64,000 nucleotides of DNA. Origin: Paraburkholderia sp. Tr-20389. Lineage in GTDB: Bacteria > Pseudomonadota > Gammaproteobacteria > Burkholderiales > Burkholderiaceae. The notes under the pieces were generated by a model. That model was not told where the DNA came from. It saw only the letters and a program-made list of their open reading frames with translations, and ran no database searches. Location: assembly GCF_017104565.1 (NCBI RefSeq), contig NZ_JAAGPD010000040.1, positions 1 to 64,000 of the forward strand. The letters are read 5' to 3'. The position numbers were made by a program, and so were the translations under genes. This document shows, piece after piece, positions 26,928 through 36,329 of the stretch (positions are counted from its first letter, which is position 1; every line of letters begins with the position of its first letter).

Positions 26928-28196
26928 ATGAATGCACCCGAACTCCCGCATCGTTTTCCACCCGTCGAGCTTGCCGCAGCCGGGACCGTTGCGCTCGAAA
27001 CGGTTTTGACAACCGATGCACCCGTTCCCGACTCCACTGCGTCACCGACGGTGCTGTTCGTCGATCAGAGCGGCCAGCTCGGCGGCGCCGAGCTGTCGCT
27101 GCTGCCGCTCGCTGCGCGCTGCGCCGCGCGCAGCGAAGTGCTGCTGCTGTCCGACGGCCCGTTTCGCGCGCGCCTCGAAGCGCTCGGCGTACGCGTGCGC
27201 GTGACCAGCAACGCGAAAGTCGCCGCCATCAAGCGCGAGGCGCTGCGGCTCAACTGGCTGCGCGCCGTGCCTGGCATCCTCGCGCAGGTGCGGACCATCG
27301 CCACGCAGGCGAAGCAGTTCGACGTGCTGTTCCTGAATACACAGAAGGCGCTGGTGCTCGGCGCGCTCGGCAAGCCGCTGCATCGGCGGCCCGTGATCTG
27401 GCATGTGCGGGACATCATGTCGCGCGATCACTTCGGACAGGTGCAGCTGCGCATCGTGCGCTGGCTCGTGCGGCATGCCGTCGATCTCGTCGTCGCGAAC
27501 TCGCGCGCAAGCGCCGATGCGCTGACCGCGCTCACGGGCCTCGCCGCCGACGCCGTGCCCGTGGTTCACAACGGCATCGACGCATCCGCGTTTGCGCAGA
27601 CGGATGCCAGCGATATCCACGCGCTGCGCCGCCGCCTCGGACTGCCCGAAGACGCGTGGCTCGCGGGACTGTTCGGACGGCTTGCGCCGTGGAAAGGCCA
27701 GCACATCGCCATCGAGGCGCTCGCGAAACTGCCCGGCGCGCATCTCGTGCTGGTCGGCGCGGCATTGTTCGGCGAGGACGCGTACGCGCAGCAATTGCAT
27801 CGGCAGGCCGAGGAACTCGGTGTCGCCGACCGCGTGCACTTCGCCGGGTTTCGCGACGACATGCCCGCGTGGATGAAGGCAATGGACGTGATCCTGCATA
27901 CGTCGACGGAACCCGAGCCGTTCGGCCGCGTGATCATCGAAGGCATGGCGGCGGGACGCCCCGTGGTGGCGGCAGCGGCAGGCGGCGTGCTGGAGATCGT
28001 GCGGCATCGCGAGAACGGCTGGCTCGTGCAACCGGGCGACGTCGCAGGCCTCGTGAATGCCATCGAGACGCTGCGCGATACGCCTGCGCTCGCCCAGCAA
28101 CTCGCCGAGCAGGCTTATGCCGATGTGCAGCTCCACTTCTCGCTCGACAGCTACTTGCAGCAGATGAGCCGGACTATCGCGCGCATGGCGCCTTGA
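26928..28196 (+). CDS. GT4-family glycosyltransferase
   Basis: A 422-residue GT-B enzyme with an unusual N-terminal extension of about 35 residues before the first beta strand (TVLFVDQSGQLGGAELSLLP). The EX7E motif is EPFGRVIIE followed by GMAAGRPVVAAAAGG. The ATG at 26928 was chosen from an open frame that starts earlier, because the upstream part is low-complexity and lies in the divergent promoter region. It ends before a strong bidirectional hairpin. Confidence 0.87.
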   Translation: MNAPELPHRFPPVELAAAGTVALETVLTTDAPVPDSTASPTVLFVDQSGQLGGAELSLLPLAARCAARSEVLLLSDGPFRARLEALGVRVRVTSNAKVAAIKREALRLNWLRAVPGILAQVRTIATQAKQFDVLFLNTQKALVLGALGKPLHRRPVIWHVRDIMSRDHFGQVQLRIVRWLVRHAVDLVVANSRASADALTALTGLAADAVPVVHNGIDASAFAQTDASDIHALRRRLGLPEDAWLAGLFGRLAPWKGQHIAIEALAKLPGAHLVLVGAALFGEDAYAQQLHRQAEELGVADRVHFAGFRDDMPAWMKAMDVILHTSTEPEPFGRVIIEGMAAGRPVVAAAAGGVLEIVRHRENGWLVQPGDVAGLVNAIETLRDTPALAQQLAEQAYADVQLHFSLDSYLQQMSRTIARMAP

Positions 28197-28236
28197 GGCG
28201 CCCTGGCTGATGCCGGGTGTCTGGAGATGGCTCGAT

Positions 28237-28270
28237 GCCCGTATGCGCCGCGTTCACGGCGCATACGGGC
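28237..28270. terminator. Perfect hairpin between convergent genes
   Basis: A perfect 14-bp stem (GCCCGTATGCGCCG / CGGCGCATACGGGC) with a six-base loop lies between the rightward GT4 gene and the leftward methyltransferase gene. It lacks a T-run on either side but probably serves as a bidirectional terminator or transcript end. Confidence 0.65.
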
Positions 28271-28294
28271 GTAACTTCATGTCACCGCGTCACA

Positions 28295-29026
28295 TCACTT
28301 CAGACAGACGAACTGCCGGTAGCTGTACTTGCGGATGGGCGGATAGCGATACAGGAATTTGTCGACCTTCACGGCGTGTCCGTCGAGACGGCCGCGCAAC
28401 AGATAGCGCGACGCCATCAGCGCGAAGACCATCTCCGGATATTCCGTCGTCACGCTGAAGTGTTTGCGCAGATGATCGACCTCGTACGGCGCGAGCGGCG
28501 ATTCGTCGGGATCGCCATGCTTCGGGATCCATAGTTTGCCGATCACGTGATTGCGGAACCACATCATCGTGTTGCTGGTCGCGTTGTTCTCCCAGAAGAA
28601 CGCGCGGCCGCCTGGCTTGATCGCCTTGCGCAGCGACGCGGCGAACTGCGAAAACGGCTCGATGTGATGCAGGATCATCGCACCGAACACGAAATCGGCC
28701 GGCTCGATCAGGCCGATGTCCTGCGCCGACAGCACGCGCGCCGAGATGTTGTCGATGCCTTGCTGCGCGCAGTAGCGCTTCAGGTTGTCGATGGCCATCG
28801 AACTCAGGTCGATGCTCACCACGTTCGCGCCCATCGACGCAAAAAACAGCGACGACGCACCCGCCCCGCAGCCGAGATCGACCAGGGTTTTGCCGCGCAC
28901 GTCGCCGAAGTGCTGGAGCGCGCGCATGTACACGGGATTCTTCGGATCTGGAACGTCGACGAGCCGGTTGGCGTCATTGCCGCGGGTCTGGAAAACACCG
29001 TCCCAAAACTCCTGAGCCTGTTGCAT
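28295..29026 (-). CDS. Class I SAM-dependent methyltransferase
   Basis: A 243-residue methyltransferase with SAM motif I VDLGCGAGASSLF (about residues 49-61), an acidic motif II region (VVSIDLS) and a motif near AMILHHIEPF typical of UbiE/Coq5-like methyltransferase_11 or _12 domains. The ATG at 29026 has AGGAGA six bases upstream. The substrate is unknown; it sits at the edge of the polysaccharide locus and may methylate a sugar or act elsewhere. Confidence 0.85.
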   Translation of the reverse strand: MQQAQEFWDGVFQTRGNDANRLVDVPDPKNPVYMRALQHFGDVRGKTLVDLGCGAGASSLFFASMGANVVSIDLSSMAIDNLKRYCAQQGIDNISARVLSAQDIGLIEPADFVFGAMILHHIEPFSQFAASLRKAIKPGGRAFFWENNATSNTMMWFRNHVIGKLWIPKHGDPDESPLAPYEVDHLRKHFSVTTEYPEMVFALMASRYLLRGRLDGHAVKVDKFLYRYPPIRKYSYRQFVCLK

Positions 29027-29259
29027 CTGGTTCTCCTGAAGCGGACTGCATGGAATACATGCTTGATCGGGCGTCCTCGCGATGAACGCGGGCAGCCCGC
29101 ACGACGGATGTTCGGTCGAAGCATTATTCGCAGCCCCTCGCGGGAACTCTGTACGCGCGCCCACGCAGCGGCGTCATTCGCGGCAGCAATGCGCGCAGGT
29201 GCCTGGGCGTGGGCGTGGGCCTGGGCGCCAGGGTGTTTCGTGCGCGCAGCGCGCGGGCG
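29027..29259. other. Gap with short GGGCGT-type tandem repeats
   Basis: About 230 bases between the methyltransferase start and the rpiA terminator. A short run of imperfect GGGCGT/GGGCCT repeats lies around 29204-29230. The promoter of the methyltransferase gene must be here, but none is clear. No ORF is convincing. Confidence 0.3.
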
Positions 29260-29296
29260 AAAAAAAAGCGCCGCCTGCGAAACGCAGTGCGGCGCC
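29260..29296 (-). terminator. Terminator of rpiA
   Basis: On the minus strand a 12-bp stem (cgcagtgcggcgc region 29283-29295 with gcgccgcctgcg 29268-29279; one mismatch) is followed by eight T residues. It lies about 30 bases after the rpiA stop. Confidence 0.92.
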
Positions 29297-29323
29297 GTGT
29301 TACGCGCGTGCAACCTTCGATGT

Positions 29324-30019
29324 TCAGCGCTTGCTGTAGCGGATCTCTTCGACGCCCGTCTCGCTGCCGAGCAGGCACAGATCGGCGCCGCGGCTCGCGA
29401 ACAGGCCCACCGTCACCACGCCGGGCCATGCGTTGATGCTGGCTTCGAGCGCGCGGGGATCGGCGATGCGCAGCCCCTTCACGTCGATGATCTCGTTGCC
29501 GTTGTCGGTGATGAACGGCGTGCCGTCCTTTGCCACACGCAGGACGGGGACGCCGCCCAGCGCCGTGACGCGGCGGCCGATCGCGGTGCGCGCCATCGGC
29601 ACGATTTCGATGGGGAGCGGGAACTGGCCGAGCAGGTCGACGCGCTTCGTCGCGTCCGCGATGCACACGAACGTTTCCGACACCGACGCGACGATTTTCT
29701 CGCGCGTGAGCGCGCCACCGCCGCCCTTGATCATCGCGCCGCTGGCGTCGATTTCGTCGGCGCCGTCGACGTACACTTGCAGCGATTCGACTTCGTTCAG
29801 GTCGAACACCTGGATGCCATGCGATTGCAGGCGTGCCGTGGTGGCAACCGAACTGGACACGGCGCCGCGATAGCGCGACTTGTGAGCGGCGAGCGCGTCG
29901 ATGAAGCAGTTCGCAGTCGAGCCCGTGCCGACGCCGATCACGGCGCCCTCGGGTACGTTCGCGATCACGTAGTCGGCGGCGGCGCGGCCGACCAGTTGCT
30001 TGAGTTCGTCTTGAGTCAT
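29324..30019 (-). CDS. rpiA: Ribose-5-phosphate isomerase A
   Basis: A 231-residue isomerase that interconverts ribose 5-phosphate and ribulose 5-phosphate in the pentose phosphate pathway. Conserved segments are [16 protein letters not shown] near the N-terminus, YVDGADEID with catalytic Asp/Glu residues, [13 protein letters not shown] (catalytic Lys and Glu) and the C-terminal [17 protein letters not shown]. Length is normal for the family. The ATG at 30019 starts [12 protein letters not shown] separate unit from the polysaccharide locus. Confidence 0.97.
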   Translation of the reverse strand: MTQDELKQLVGRAAADYVIANVPEGAVIGVGTGSTANCFIDALAAHKSRYRGAVSSSVATTARLQSHGIQVFDLNEVESLQVYVDGADEIDASGAMIKGGGGALTREKIVASVSETFVCIADATKRVDLLGQFPLPIEIVPMARTAIGRRVTALGGVPVLRVAKDGTPFITDNGNEIIDVKGLRIADPRALEASINAWPGVVTVGLFASRGADLCLLGSETGVEEIRYSKR

Positions 30020-30113
30020 GATGGGAAATGCTTGAGGCAGGCGGAAAACGGTAAGTTTACCGGAGTCCGCGAGCCAGGCTGGATTTATTGCGCAGTGGTC
30101 CGTTGGCACGCGT

Positions 30114-31001
30114 TCATGGCGCGCTCTTCGACGGTTCCTGCGTTGCAACGGGCATGTACTTGTCGAGCAGCGCCTGAGCGATCGCGTCCGTCTGCGCATC
30201 GGGCGTACCCGAGTAATCGGCGGGACGGAAATGCATCTGGAACGCGGCGAACACGCGGCGGGTTTTGTCGTCGAGCACGCCGTCCGTCGCGACTTCGTAG
30301 CCATAGCGTGCGAGCTTTTGCTGAAGCGTGCGCACGTCGACGCTCGCGTGCGGATCCCGGCCTGCGAGTTCTTGCGTGACGGTTTGATCGTCGGGCCATG
30401 CGCCGATGCCGGCATCGTAGAGCTGTTTCCACGGAAAGAGCGGACCGGGGTCGATCTTGCGTTGCGGCGCGATATCGCTGTGGCCGACGACGCGTGTCGG
30501 CGGAATGCCGTAGCGCGTGACGATGTCTTTCGCGAGCCGGATCATCGCGTCGACCTGCGCGGGCGGATAGGGTTGCCAGGTGCGGCCTTGCGGCGTGTCG
30601 ATCGGTCCGAGGTTGACGTTCTCGATACCGATCGATGCCGCGTTCAGTTCCGTCGTGCCCTGCCAGTAGCTCAAGCCTGCATGCCAGGCGCGCTGCGATT
30701 CGGGGACGAGTTGCCAGACGATGGGTTCGCCGTTTTTCTCACGGGGGTGGTCGGGGACGACGTAGTGGGCGCTGACCTGTTGCTGGGTCAGCACGTTCAA
30801 CGATTCCTCTTCTTCGATTTCCGTGTAGTGCATTACCAGGAAACGGATTCGGGTGTCTTTGTATTGCGCTTCGCGGGATGTGTCTGTGTAGTAGGTGCCT
30901 TTGTTTGTCAGCGTTGTCGTTGTTGTTGTCGTTGTGCAGGCTGTCGCTGTGATTAGCGCTGCGAGCGCTAGCGATTTTCTAAGGTGCCTGGGGATTTTCA
31001 T
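30114..31001 (-). CDS. N-acetylmuramoyl-L-alanine amidase, lipoprotein (AmiD-like)
   Basis: A 295-residue lipoprotein with a signal peptide ending at Cys22 (ITATAC) and a poly-Thr linker. The amidase_2 domain has zinc-site residues in VMHYTE and in [16 protein letters not shown] peptidoglycan-binding domain near the C-terminus reads [30 protein letters not shown]. It cleaves the bond between N-acetylmuramic acid and L-Ala and resembles the E. coli outer-membrane amidase AmiD. The start at 31001 was chosen because it gives the signal peptide. Confidence 0.9.
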   Translation of the reverse strand: MKIPRHLRKSLALAALITATACTTTTTTTTLTNKGTYYTDTSREAQYKDTRIRFLVMHYTEIEEEESLNVLTQQQVSAHYVVPDHPREKNGEPIVWQLVPESQRAWHAGLSYWQGTTELNAASIGIENVNLGPIDTPQGRTWQPYPPAQVDAMIRLAKDIVTRYGIPPTRVVGHSDIAPQRKIDPGPLFPWKQLYDAGIGAWPDDQTVTQELAGRDPHASVDVRTLQQKLARYGYEVATDGVLDDKTRRVFAAFQMHFRPADYSGTPDAQTDAIAQALLDKYMPVATQEPSKSAP

Positions 31002-31035
31002 TGCAGTTGGACCTGTACTCTGTATCGCATCGCTG

Positions 31036-31677
31036 GCATCCGCGTTTTGCCGTCGTAGTTCATGCGTTGCCCCTGTGCGGGGCGGCACTTACTTTCTTTG
31101 CCGCCGCAAAGAAAGTAAGCAAAGAAAGCGGGCTCACCCCGCCAGCCCTTGTTCTTGCCTGCGGGCCCCCAACGGGTCCCGCACTCCACACGGCAACACA
31201 CTTCTTTCCGCCCGTTGCCAGCGCCTTGAACCGGCGCATCACCCACTCCAATCACCCGCAGGCAGCCAGCGGCAGCGAATCGTCCACGCCGCCCAGGTGG
31301 CAAACTGTGTGTAGGTTGTCGCACCGTATGGTTAGCGATCCTACGACACCGATCCCGCTTTTCATTCCGGAGTGGTGCACTTCCGTCGCGATGGCCTACA
31401 CACAGTTTGCCACCTGGGCGGCGGTGGACTCCTTGTAACGCAGGCCGTGACGCGGGATTGTGAAGTGGGTGATGCGAGTCTGAGAACGTTGGCAACTAGC
31501 ATGGATTAGCTCGATGCCGCGTGGAGTGCGGGACCCGTTGGGGGCCCGCAGGCAAAAACAAGGGCTGGCGGGGTGAGCGGCTTTCTTTTGCCTACTTTTC
31601 TTTGCCGCTGCAAAGAAAAGTAGGTGCCGCCCCGCACAGGGGCAACGCACGAAGTACGACGACATCACGCGGATGCC
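31036..31677. repeat. About 640-bp nested inverted repeat of Burkholderia type
   Basis: The outer arms (31036-31190 and 31521-31677) are imperfect reverse complements. Each holds a hairpin built from two TTTCTTTGCCGCYGCAAAGAAA-like halves and the shared GTGGAGTGCGGGACCCGTTG block. Inner arms pair CCGCCCAGGTGGCAAACTG (near 31289-31307) with CAGTTTGCCACCTGGGCGG (near 31402-31420), leaving a centre of about 80-90 bases. Elements of this kind recur in Burkholderia and Paraburkholderia intergenic regions. It carries no transposase. It fills the gap between the amidase and rlmB genes. Confidence 0.8.
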
Positions 31678-31738
31678 AGAGAAACCCCAATGGCAACGCC
31701 CGCGCCTCGCAGGCCCCACTGCGTCGCAGACAAAAAAC

Positions 31739-32482
31739 CTACTTCTTGACAGCCCGCTGCCGCACGGCTTCAAACAAACAAACCCCAGACGCCACGGAAA
31801 CGTTAAGACTCTCCACCGACCCCGCCATCGGAATCTGCATCACCTCGTCACACGTATCCCGCGTGAGCCTTCTCATCCCCTCGCCCTCGGCACCCATCAC
31901 AAGGGCAACTGGACCATCCAGTTTCGTCTCATACAACGATGCCGTCGCCTCGCCCGCCGTCCCGACAACCCACACGCCCGCATCCTTCAACTCGCGCAAC
32001 GCGCGCGCCAGGTTGGTGACGGTAATGTACGGCACCGTATCGGCCGCCCCGCTCGCGACTTTCGCCGCGGTCGCATTCAGACCGACCGCCCGGTCGCGCG
32101 GCGCAATCACGGCGTGCGCCCCCGCCGCGTCGGCGACGCGCAGACACGCGCCGAGATTGTGCGGATCGGTAATGCCATCGAGCACCAGCAGCAACGCCGG
32201 CCCCTGAATCCCGTCGAGCAGTTCGGCCAGATTCTGCGCCAGCGGCACGTCACCCGCACGCGCAACGACGCCCTGATGCCGCTCCGTGTGCGCAAGCCCC
32301 CACAGACGCGTTTCGTCAGCAGCAATGAGGCGTACACCCGCCTCTTTCGCCACGGCCAGAAACTCGTTCATCCGGCGGTCGCGGCGCGTCTGGTCGTAAT
32401 AGATTTCTTCAACCGACGAAGGATCGTGACGCAAACGGGCCGTCACCGCGTGAAAACCGTAGAGAACCTTGAGACGTGACAT
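31739..32482 (-). CDS. rlmB: 23S rRNA (guanosine-2251-2'-O)-methyltransferase
   Basis: A 247-residue SpoU-type SPOUT methyltransferase. An N-terminal substrate-binding domain (about 1-75) is followed by the knotted domain with motif 1 [10 protein letters not shown], motif 2 [10 protein letters not shown] and motif 3 [18 protein letters not shown]. It 2'-O-methylates G2251 in the P loop of 23S rRNA. Position directly after rnr is conserved in beta- and gammaproteobacteria and supports the symbol. Confidence 0.96.
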   Translation of the reverse strand: MSRLKVLYGFHAVTARLRHDPSSVEEIYYDQTRRDRRMNEFLAVAKEAGVRLIAADETRLWGLAHTERHQGVVARAGDVPLAQNLAELLDGIQGPALLLVLDGITDPHNLGACLRVADAAGAHAVIAPRDRAVGLNATAAKVASGAADTVPYITVTNLARALRELKDAGVWVVGTAGEATASLYETKLDGPVALVMGAEGEGMRRLTRDTCDEVMQIPMAGSVESLNVSVASGVCLFEAVRQRAVKK

Positions 32483-32601
32483 GACTGAAACAACCTTTGA
32501 ATGAGCGCGCTGCGACCGACTCGACTGGTCCGGTCGCGGCGCGCCCGATGAGAATGAGCGCCGCGCACAGGCGCGGCGTTACTACCGGATCAACTGCGGA
32601 A

Positions 32602-35109
32602 TCAACGTTTCTTGTGCGCCGGCTTCGCGGACGACTTCGACGCCGCCCGCTTCTTCGAAGCCGCCGCCTTGCGCGCCGCGCGCGCTTCCTTCACCGCCGC
32701 CGTCTGCGCAGGCGGTGCCTTCTTGCGCCGGCCGCCTTCGACCTGCGGCGCACGCTCGACCGAACGCACACGCGGGCCGCCGAGATCGCTCGCTTTCTCC
32801 GAGGTGGTCGCGCGATGCGCCTGCGACTTCACAGGCATGTCACGCACCAGACGGAAATCGATCTTGCGCGCATCGAGATCGACACGGCTTACCTGCACGC
32901 GCACGCGATCCGACAAGCGGTAACGGATGCCCGTGCGCTCGCCGCGCAGTTCGTTCTTGATCTCGTCGTACTGGAAATAGTCGGAGCCGAGTTCCGTCAC
33001 GTGCACGAGCCCTTCGATAAAGAGCGCATCGAGCTGCACGAAGATGCCGAACGACGTCACGCCGCTCACCATGCCGCCATACTCTTCGCCGAGCTTGTCG
33101 CGCATGAAGTAGCACTTCAGCCAGGCCTCGACGTCGCGCGATGCTTCATCCGCGCGGCGCTCGTTCGCCGAGCAGTGCAAACCGAGCTCTTCCCAGATCG
33201 CCGTGTTCGGACGACCGCGGTTGCCACGCTTTTCGTCTTCGGCCTGCAGCGCACGCGCACGCGGCGACAGCGCCGTGTTCAGCTCGACGCCATGCGGCGC
33301 CTTCGGCTCGTACTTGCGGCCTTGCAGGATCGCGTAGATCGCGCGGTGCGTGAGCAGGTCCGGATAGCGGCGGATCGGGCTCGTGAAGTGCGCATACGCC
33401 TCGTACGCGAGACCGAAGTGGCCGATGTTGTCCGGGCTGTAGACGGCCTGCTGCATCGAGCGCAGCAACATGGTCTGCAGCATCTGCGCGTCGGGACGGT
33501 CGCGGATGTGCGCCATCAGCGCGGCGTAATCGCTCGCGTGCGGCGTGTCGCCGCCGCCGAGCGTGAGGCCCATTCCACGCAGGAACGTGCGCAGATTTTC
33601 GAGGCGCTCAGTCGTCGGCCCTGCGTGCACGCGATACAGGCCCGGATGCTTGTTGCGCTTCATGAAGTCGGCCGCGCACACATTCGCGGCCAGCATGCAT
33701 TCCTCGATCAGCTTGTGCGCGTCGTTGCGGTGACGCGGCACGATCTGCTCGATCTTGCCCTGCGCGTTGCAGACAATGTAGGTCTCAGTCGTATCGAAGT
33801 CGATCGCGCCGCGCTTCTGGCGCGCGGCGAACAGGGACTTGTAGACGCCATACAGATTCTGCAGTTGCGGCAGCAGCGCCGCGCGGCGCGTCGCTTCCGG
33901 ACCCTTCGTGTTGGTCAGCACGGCCGCGACTTCCGTGTACGTGAGACGCGCGGCCGAGTGCATGACGCCGGGATAGAACTGATACGCCTTGATCTCGCCG
34001 CGTGCGGTGATGACCATGTCGCACACCAGCACGCAGCGGTCCACTTGCGGATTGAGCGAGCAGAGACCGTTCGACAGCTTCTCCGGCAGCATCGGAATCA
34101 CGCGGCGCGGGAAATACACCGACGTGCTGCGTTCGATCGCATCGACATCGAGACCGCCGTCGGGCAGCACGTAATGCGACACGTCGGCGATCGCGACGAT
34201 CAGGCGGAAGCCCTCGCCGCGCCCGACCTTGATCGGCTCGCAGTACACCGCGTCGTCGAAATCGCGCGCGTCCTCGCCGTCGATCGTGACGAGCGGCACG
34301 TCGCGCAGATCGACGCGATGCTTGATGTCGACGGGGCGTACTTCGTCGGGCAGCTTCGCGGCGGCATCGAGCGCGGCCTGGCTGAACTCGTGCGGCACGC
34401 CGTACTTGCGCACCGCGATTTCGATCTCCATGCCCGGATCGTCGATATCGCCGAGCACTTCGACGACCCGTCCCAGCGGCTGCGAATGACGGCTCGGAAA
34501 ATCCGTCAGCTCGACGACGACCACCTGCCCGACCTTCGCCTTCTTCGTGTTCTGCGTGATCAGGATGTCGTGACCAATGCGCTTCTCTTCGGGCACGACG
34601 ATCAGCGCACCGTTCTCGTTCAACAGACGCCCGATCACGCGCTTGTTCGCGCGGTCCGTGACCTCGACGATGTGGCCTTCGGGCCGGCCGCGCCGGTCAT
34701 AGCCGACGATGCGCGCAAGCACGCGGTCGTTGTGCATGACCTTCTGCATTTCGCCCGTCGGCAGGAACAGATCGTCCTGACCGTCGTCGCGGATCAGAAA
34801 ACCGTAGCCGTCGCGATGGCCCTGCACGCGGCCCGCGACGAAGTTCGACGGATGAGTCAGTTGATAATGCCCGCGCTGATCGAGTCTGATCTGGCCATCG
34901 CGCTCCATGGCGGCGAGGCGCTTGAAAAACCCTTCGCGCTCCTGGCGCTTGATCGACAGTGCTTCGGCGATGTCGTTCGCTGCAAGCGGCGTTTCACTCG
35001 TGCGCAGCACGCCGAGGATTTCTTCGCGGCTTGGAATCGGATACGGATATTTGCTCAAGGGCTTGTCGATGATGGGTTTCGAGTTGTCGGTTAAGAGCCT
35101 TGATTTCAT
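32602..35109 (-). CDS. rnr: Ribonuclease R
   Basis: An 835-residue 3'-5' exoribonuclease: N-terminal helix-turn-helix (about 25-85), cold-shock domains (about 80-260), RNB catalytic domain with the DGEDARDFDDAVY motif holding the acidic metal-binding residues, S1 domain and a Lys/Ala-rich tail (about 735-835). It degrades structured RNA and takes part in rRNA and tmRNA quality control. The conserved family start is near SKYPYPIPSREE; the first 18 residues (MKSRLLTDNSKPIIDKPL) look foreign and lie at the prophage junction. The prophage therefore probably supplies the current start and promoter. Confidence 0.95.
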   Translation of the reverse strand: MKSRLLTDNSKPIIDKPLSKYPYPIPSREEILGVLRTSETPLAANDIAEALSIKRQEREGFFKRLAAMERDGQIRLDQRGHYQLTHPSNFVAGRVQGHRDGYGFLIRDDGQDDLFLPTGEMQKVMHNDRVLARIVGYDRRGRPEGHIVEVTDRANKRVIGRLLNENGALIVVPEEKRIGHDILITQNTKKAKVGQVVVVELTDFPSRHSQPLGRVVEVLGDIDDPGMEIEIAVRKYGVPHEFSQAALDAAAKLPDEVRPVDIKHRVDLRDVPLVTIDGEDARDFDDAVYCEPIKVGRGEGFRLIVAIADVSHYVLPDGGLDVDAIERSTSVYFPRRVIPMLPEKLSNGLCSLNPQVDRCVLVCDMVITARGEIKAYQFYPGVMHSAARLTYTEVAAVLTNTKGPEATRRAALLPQLQNLYGVYKSLFAARQKRGAIDFDTTETYIVCNAQGKIEQIVPRHRNDAHKLIEECMLAANVCAADFMKRNKHPGLYRVHAGPTTERLENLRTFLRGMGLTLGGGDTPHASDYAALMAHIRDRPDAQMLQTMLLRSMQQAVYSPDNIGHFGLAYEAYAHFTSPIRRYPDLLTHRAIYAILQGRKYEPKAPHGVELNTALSPRARALQAEDEKRGNRGRPNTAIWEELGLHCSANERRADEASRDVEAWLKCYFMRDKLGEEYGGMVSGVTSFGIFVQLDALFIEGLVHVTELGSDYFQYDEIKNELRGERTGIRYRLSDRVRVQVSRVDLDARKIDFRLVRDMPVKSQAHRATTSEKASDLGGPRVRSVERAPQVEGGRRKKAPPAQTAAVKEARAARKAAASKKRAASKSSAKPAHKKR

Positions 35110-35252
35110 TGGGTTTCGTTGTCGATCAAGGGTTTACGGCTCGTTTGTATCTGTACCATTGTACCTCGTTTACCCTTATCGTTGCTTGTTTTTGTGGTGC
35201 CATGGTGCCAAAATCGGTGCCGCGAAACTCATGGCACCACAGGACACGACAA
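35110..35252. promoter_or_regulatory. Prophage left-end junction and int control region
   Basis: The stretch between divergent rnr and integrase genes probably contains attL. A perfect 11-bp inverted repeat, GTGGTGCCATG (35194-35204) and CATGGCACCAC (35230-35240), with extra GGTGCC half-sites between, lies just before the integrase start and may bind an excisionase, the integrase or a repressor. A GGGTTTCG-TTGTCG motif is repeated at about 35077 and 35111. No tRNA gene is visible, and the exact att core needs the right end of the prophage. Confidence 0.5.
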
Positions 35253-36329
35253 ATGGGCGCAATCACACCGAGAACGAACAAGGACGGTAGCACATCCTAC
35301 AAAGCCCAGGTACGGATTCGCAAGGGCGGCAAGGTTCTGCACCAGGAAACCCAGACCTTCGCGCGAGAGGCTGCGGCCAAGGCGTGGGTCAAGAAACGCG
35401 AGGCCGAGCTGGCCGATCCGACCGGCCTAAAAAAGGCGCTTGCCGAAGATCCGCCGATCAAAGATGTGATTGACCGGGCTCGGCGCGAGACAAAACGGAA
35501 AATGAGCCGGTCAAAGCTCAACGTTCTGAAAATGATTGAGGCACACGATTTCGCCGAAACCCGCTGTTCTCATATTGACAGCGCCGCTTTGGTGAAATTT
35601 GTTGGTGCCCTTAACGTATCGCCTTCGACCGCCGACAATTATTTCTCCCACCTTTCATCCGTCCTGAAAATCGCCCGTCCTGCGTGGGGATATCCCGTCG
35701 ATAATCAGGCGATTGAGGATGCGCGAGTCGTGATGAAACGAATGGGCACAATTGCCCGCTCGAATAAACGTGACAGGCGCCCAACTCGCGATGAAATGAA
35801 CCGGCTGATGGATCATTTCAGCAAGTCGAAAAGCACGCGAGGCGATACGGTGCCAATGACGTCGATTTGCCTGATGACGATGTATTCACTTCGTCGGGCA
35901 ATCGAAATATGCAATATCACCTGGAACGATTTGGACGTCGATGGATGCCGGGTAATGGTCCGCGACCTGAAACACCCAGAAGAGAAACAGGGAAACGACA
36001 CCTGGTGCTATCTGACGCCTGAGGCGTTGCGCGTGATTCAGGCGCAGCCCAAAGTGCAAGGCGAGCCGCGAATATTCCCATATGCTGAGAAGTCTGCCAG
36101 CATGGCGTTCACCAATGCCGTTCAGGCGCTCGGAATTGATGACCTCGTGCTGAATGATTTGCGCCACGAAGGCGCGAGCCGTCTGTCAGAAATGGGCTGG
36201 ACCGTCCAGCGTGTGGCGTCCGTTTCAGGGCATCGTAGCTGGCAAACCCTCAAGCGATACACTCACGTGCGTCAAGTTGGTGACAAGTGGGCAGATTGGG
36301 ACTGGCTGGACCGAGTATGCAAAAAATGA
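35253..36329 (+). CDS. int: Phage tyrosine recombinase (integrase)
   Basis: A 358-residue site-specific recombinase: an N-terminal Arm-type DNA-binding segment (about 1-55), a SAM-like core-binding domain (about 65-165) and the catalytic domain. Catalytic residues visible are Arg214/215 (SLRRAIE), Lys240, Arg304 in NDLRHEG (the usual His of HxxR is Asn301), His327 in SGHRSW and Tyr336 in KRYTHV. The ATG at 35253 begins the typical MGAITPRTNKDGS. It is convergent with the leftward phage operon and overlaps its last gene by 58 bases. It integrates and helps excise the prophage next to rnr. Confidence 0.93.
   Translation: MGAITPRTNKDGSTSYKAQVRIRKGGKVLHQETQTFAREAAAKAWVKKREAELADPTGLKKALAEDPPIKDVIDRARRETKRKMSRSKLNVLKMIEAHDFAETRCSHIDSAALVKFVGALNVSPSTADNYFSHLSSVLKIARPAWGYPVDNQAIEDARVVMKRMGTIARSNKRDRRPTRDEMNRLMDHFSKSKSTRGDTVPMTSICLMTMYSLRRAIEICNITWNDLDVDGCRVMVRDLKHPEEKQGNDTWCYLTPEALRVIQAQPKVQGEPRIFPYAEKSASMAFTNAVQALGIDDLVLNDLRHEGASRLSEMGWTVQRVASVSGHRSWQTLKRYTHVRQVGDKWADWDWLDRVCKK

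Noticed and set aside
29204-29230. GGGCGT-type tandem repeats
   Set aside because: Too short and imperfect to be called a functional repeat; may be replication slippage in GC-rich DNA.
31521-32207. 228-codon ORF starting in the 31 kb repeat
   Set aside because: Begins in the repeat element and continues antisense to rlmB; no coding evidence.
32497-35094. 865-codon plus-strand ORF opposite rnr
   Set aside because: Antisense shadow of a GC-rich gene; its translation is Arg/His-rich with no domains, while the minus strand encodes a complete RNase R.
35100-35252. Longer integrase start at 35100
   Set aside because: Adds 51 residues without similarity to integrases and would overlap the start of rnr; the MGAITPRTNKDGS start at 35253 is typical.
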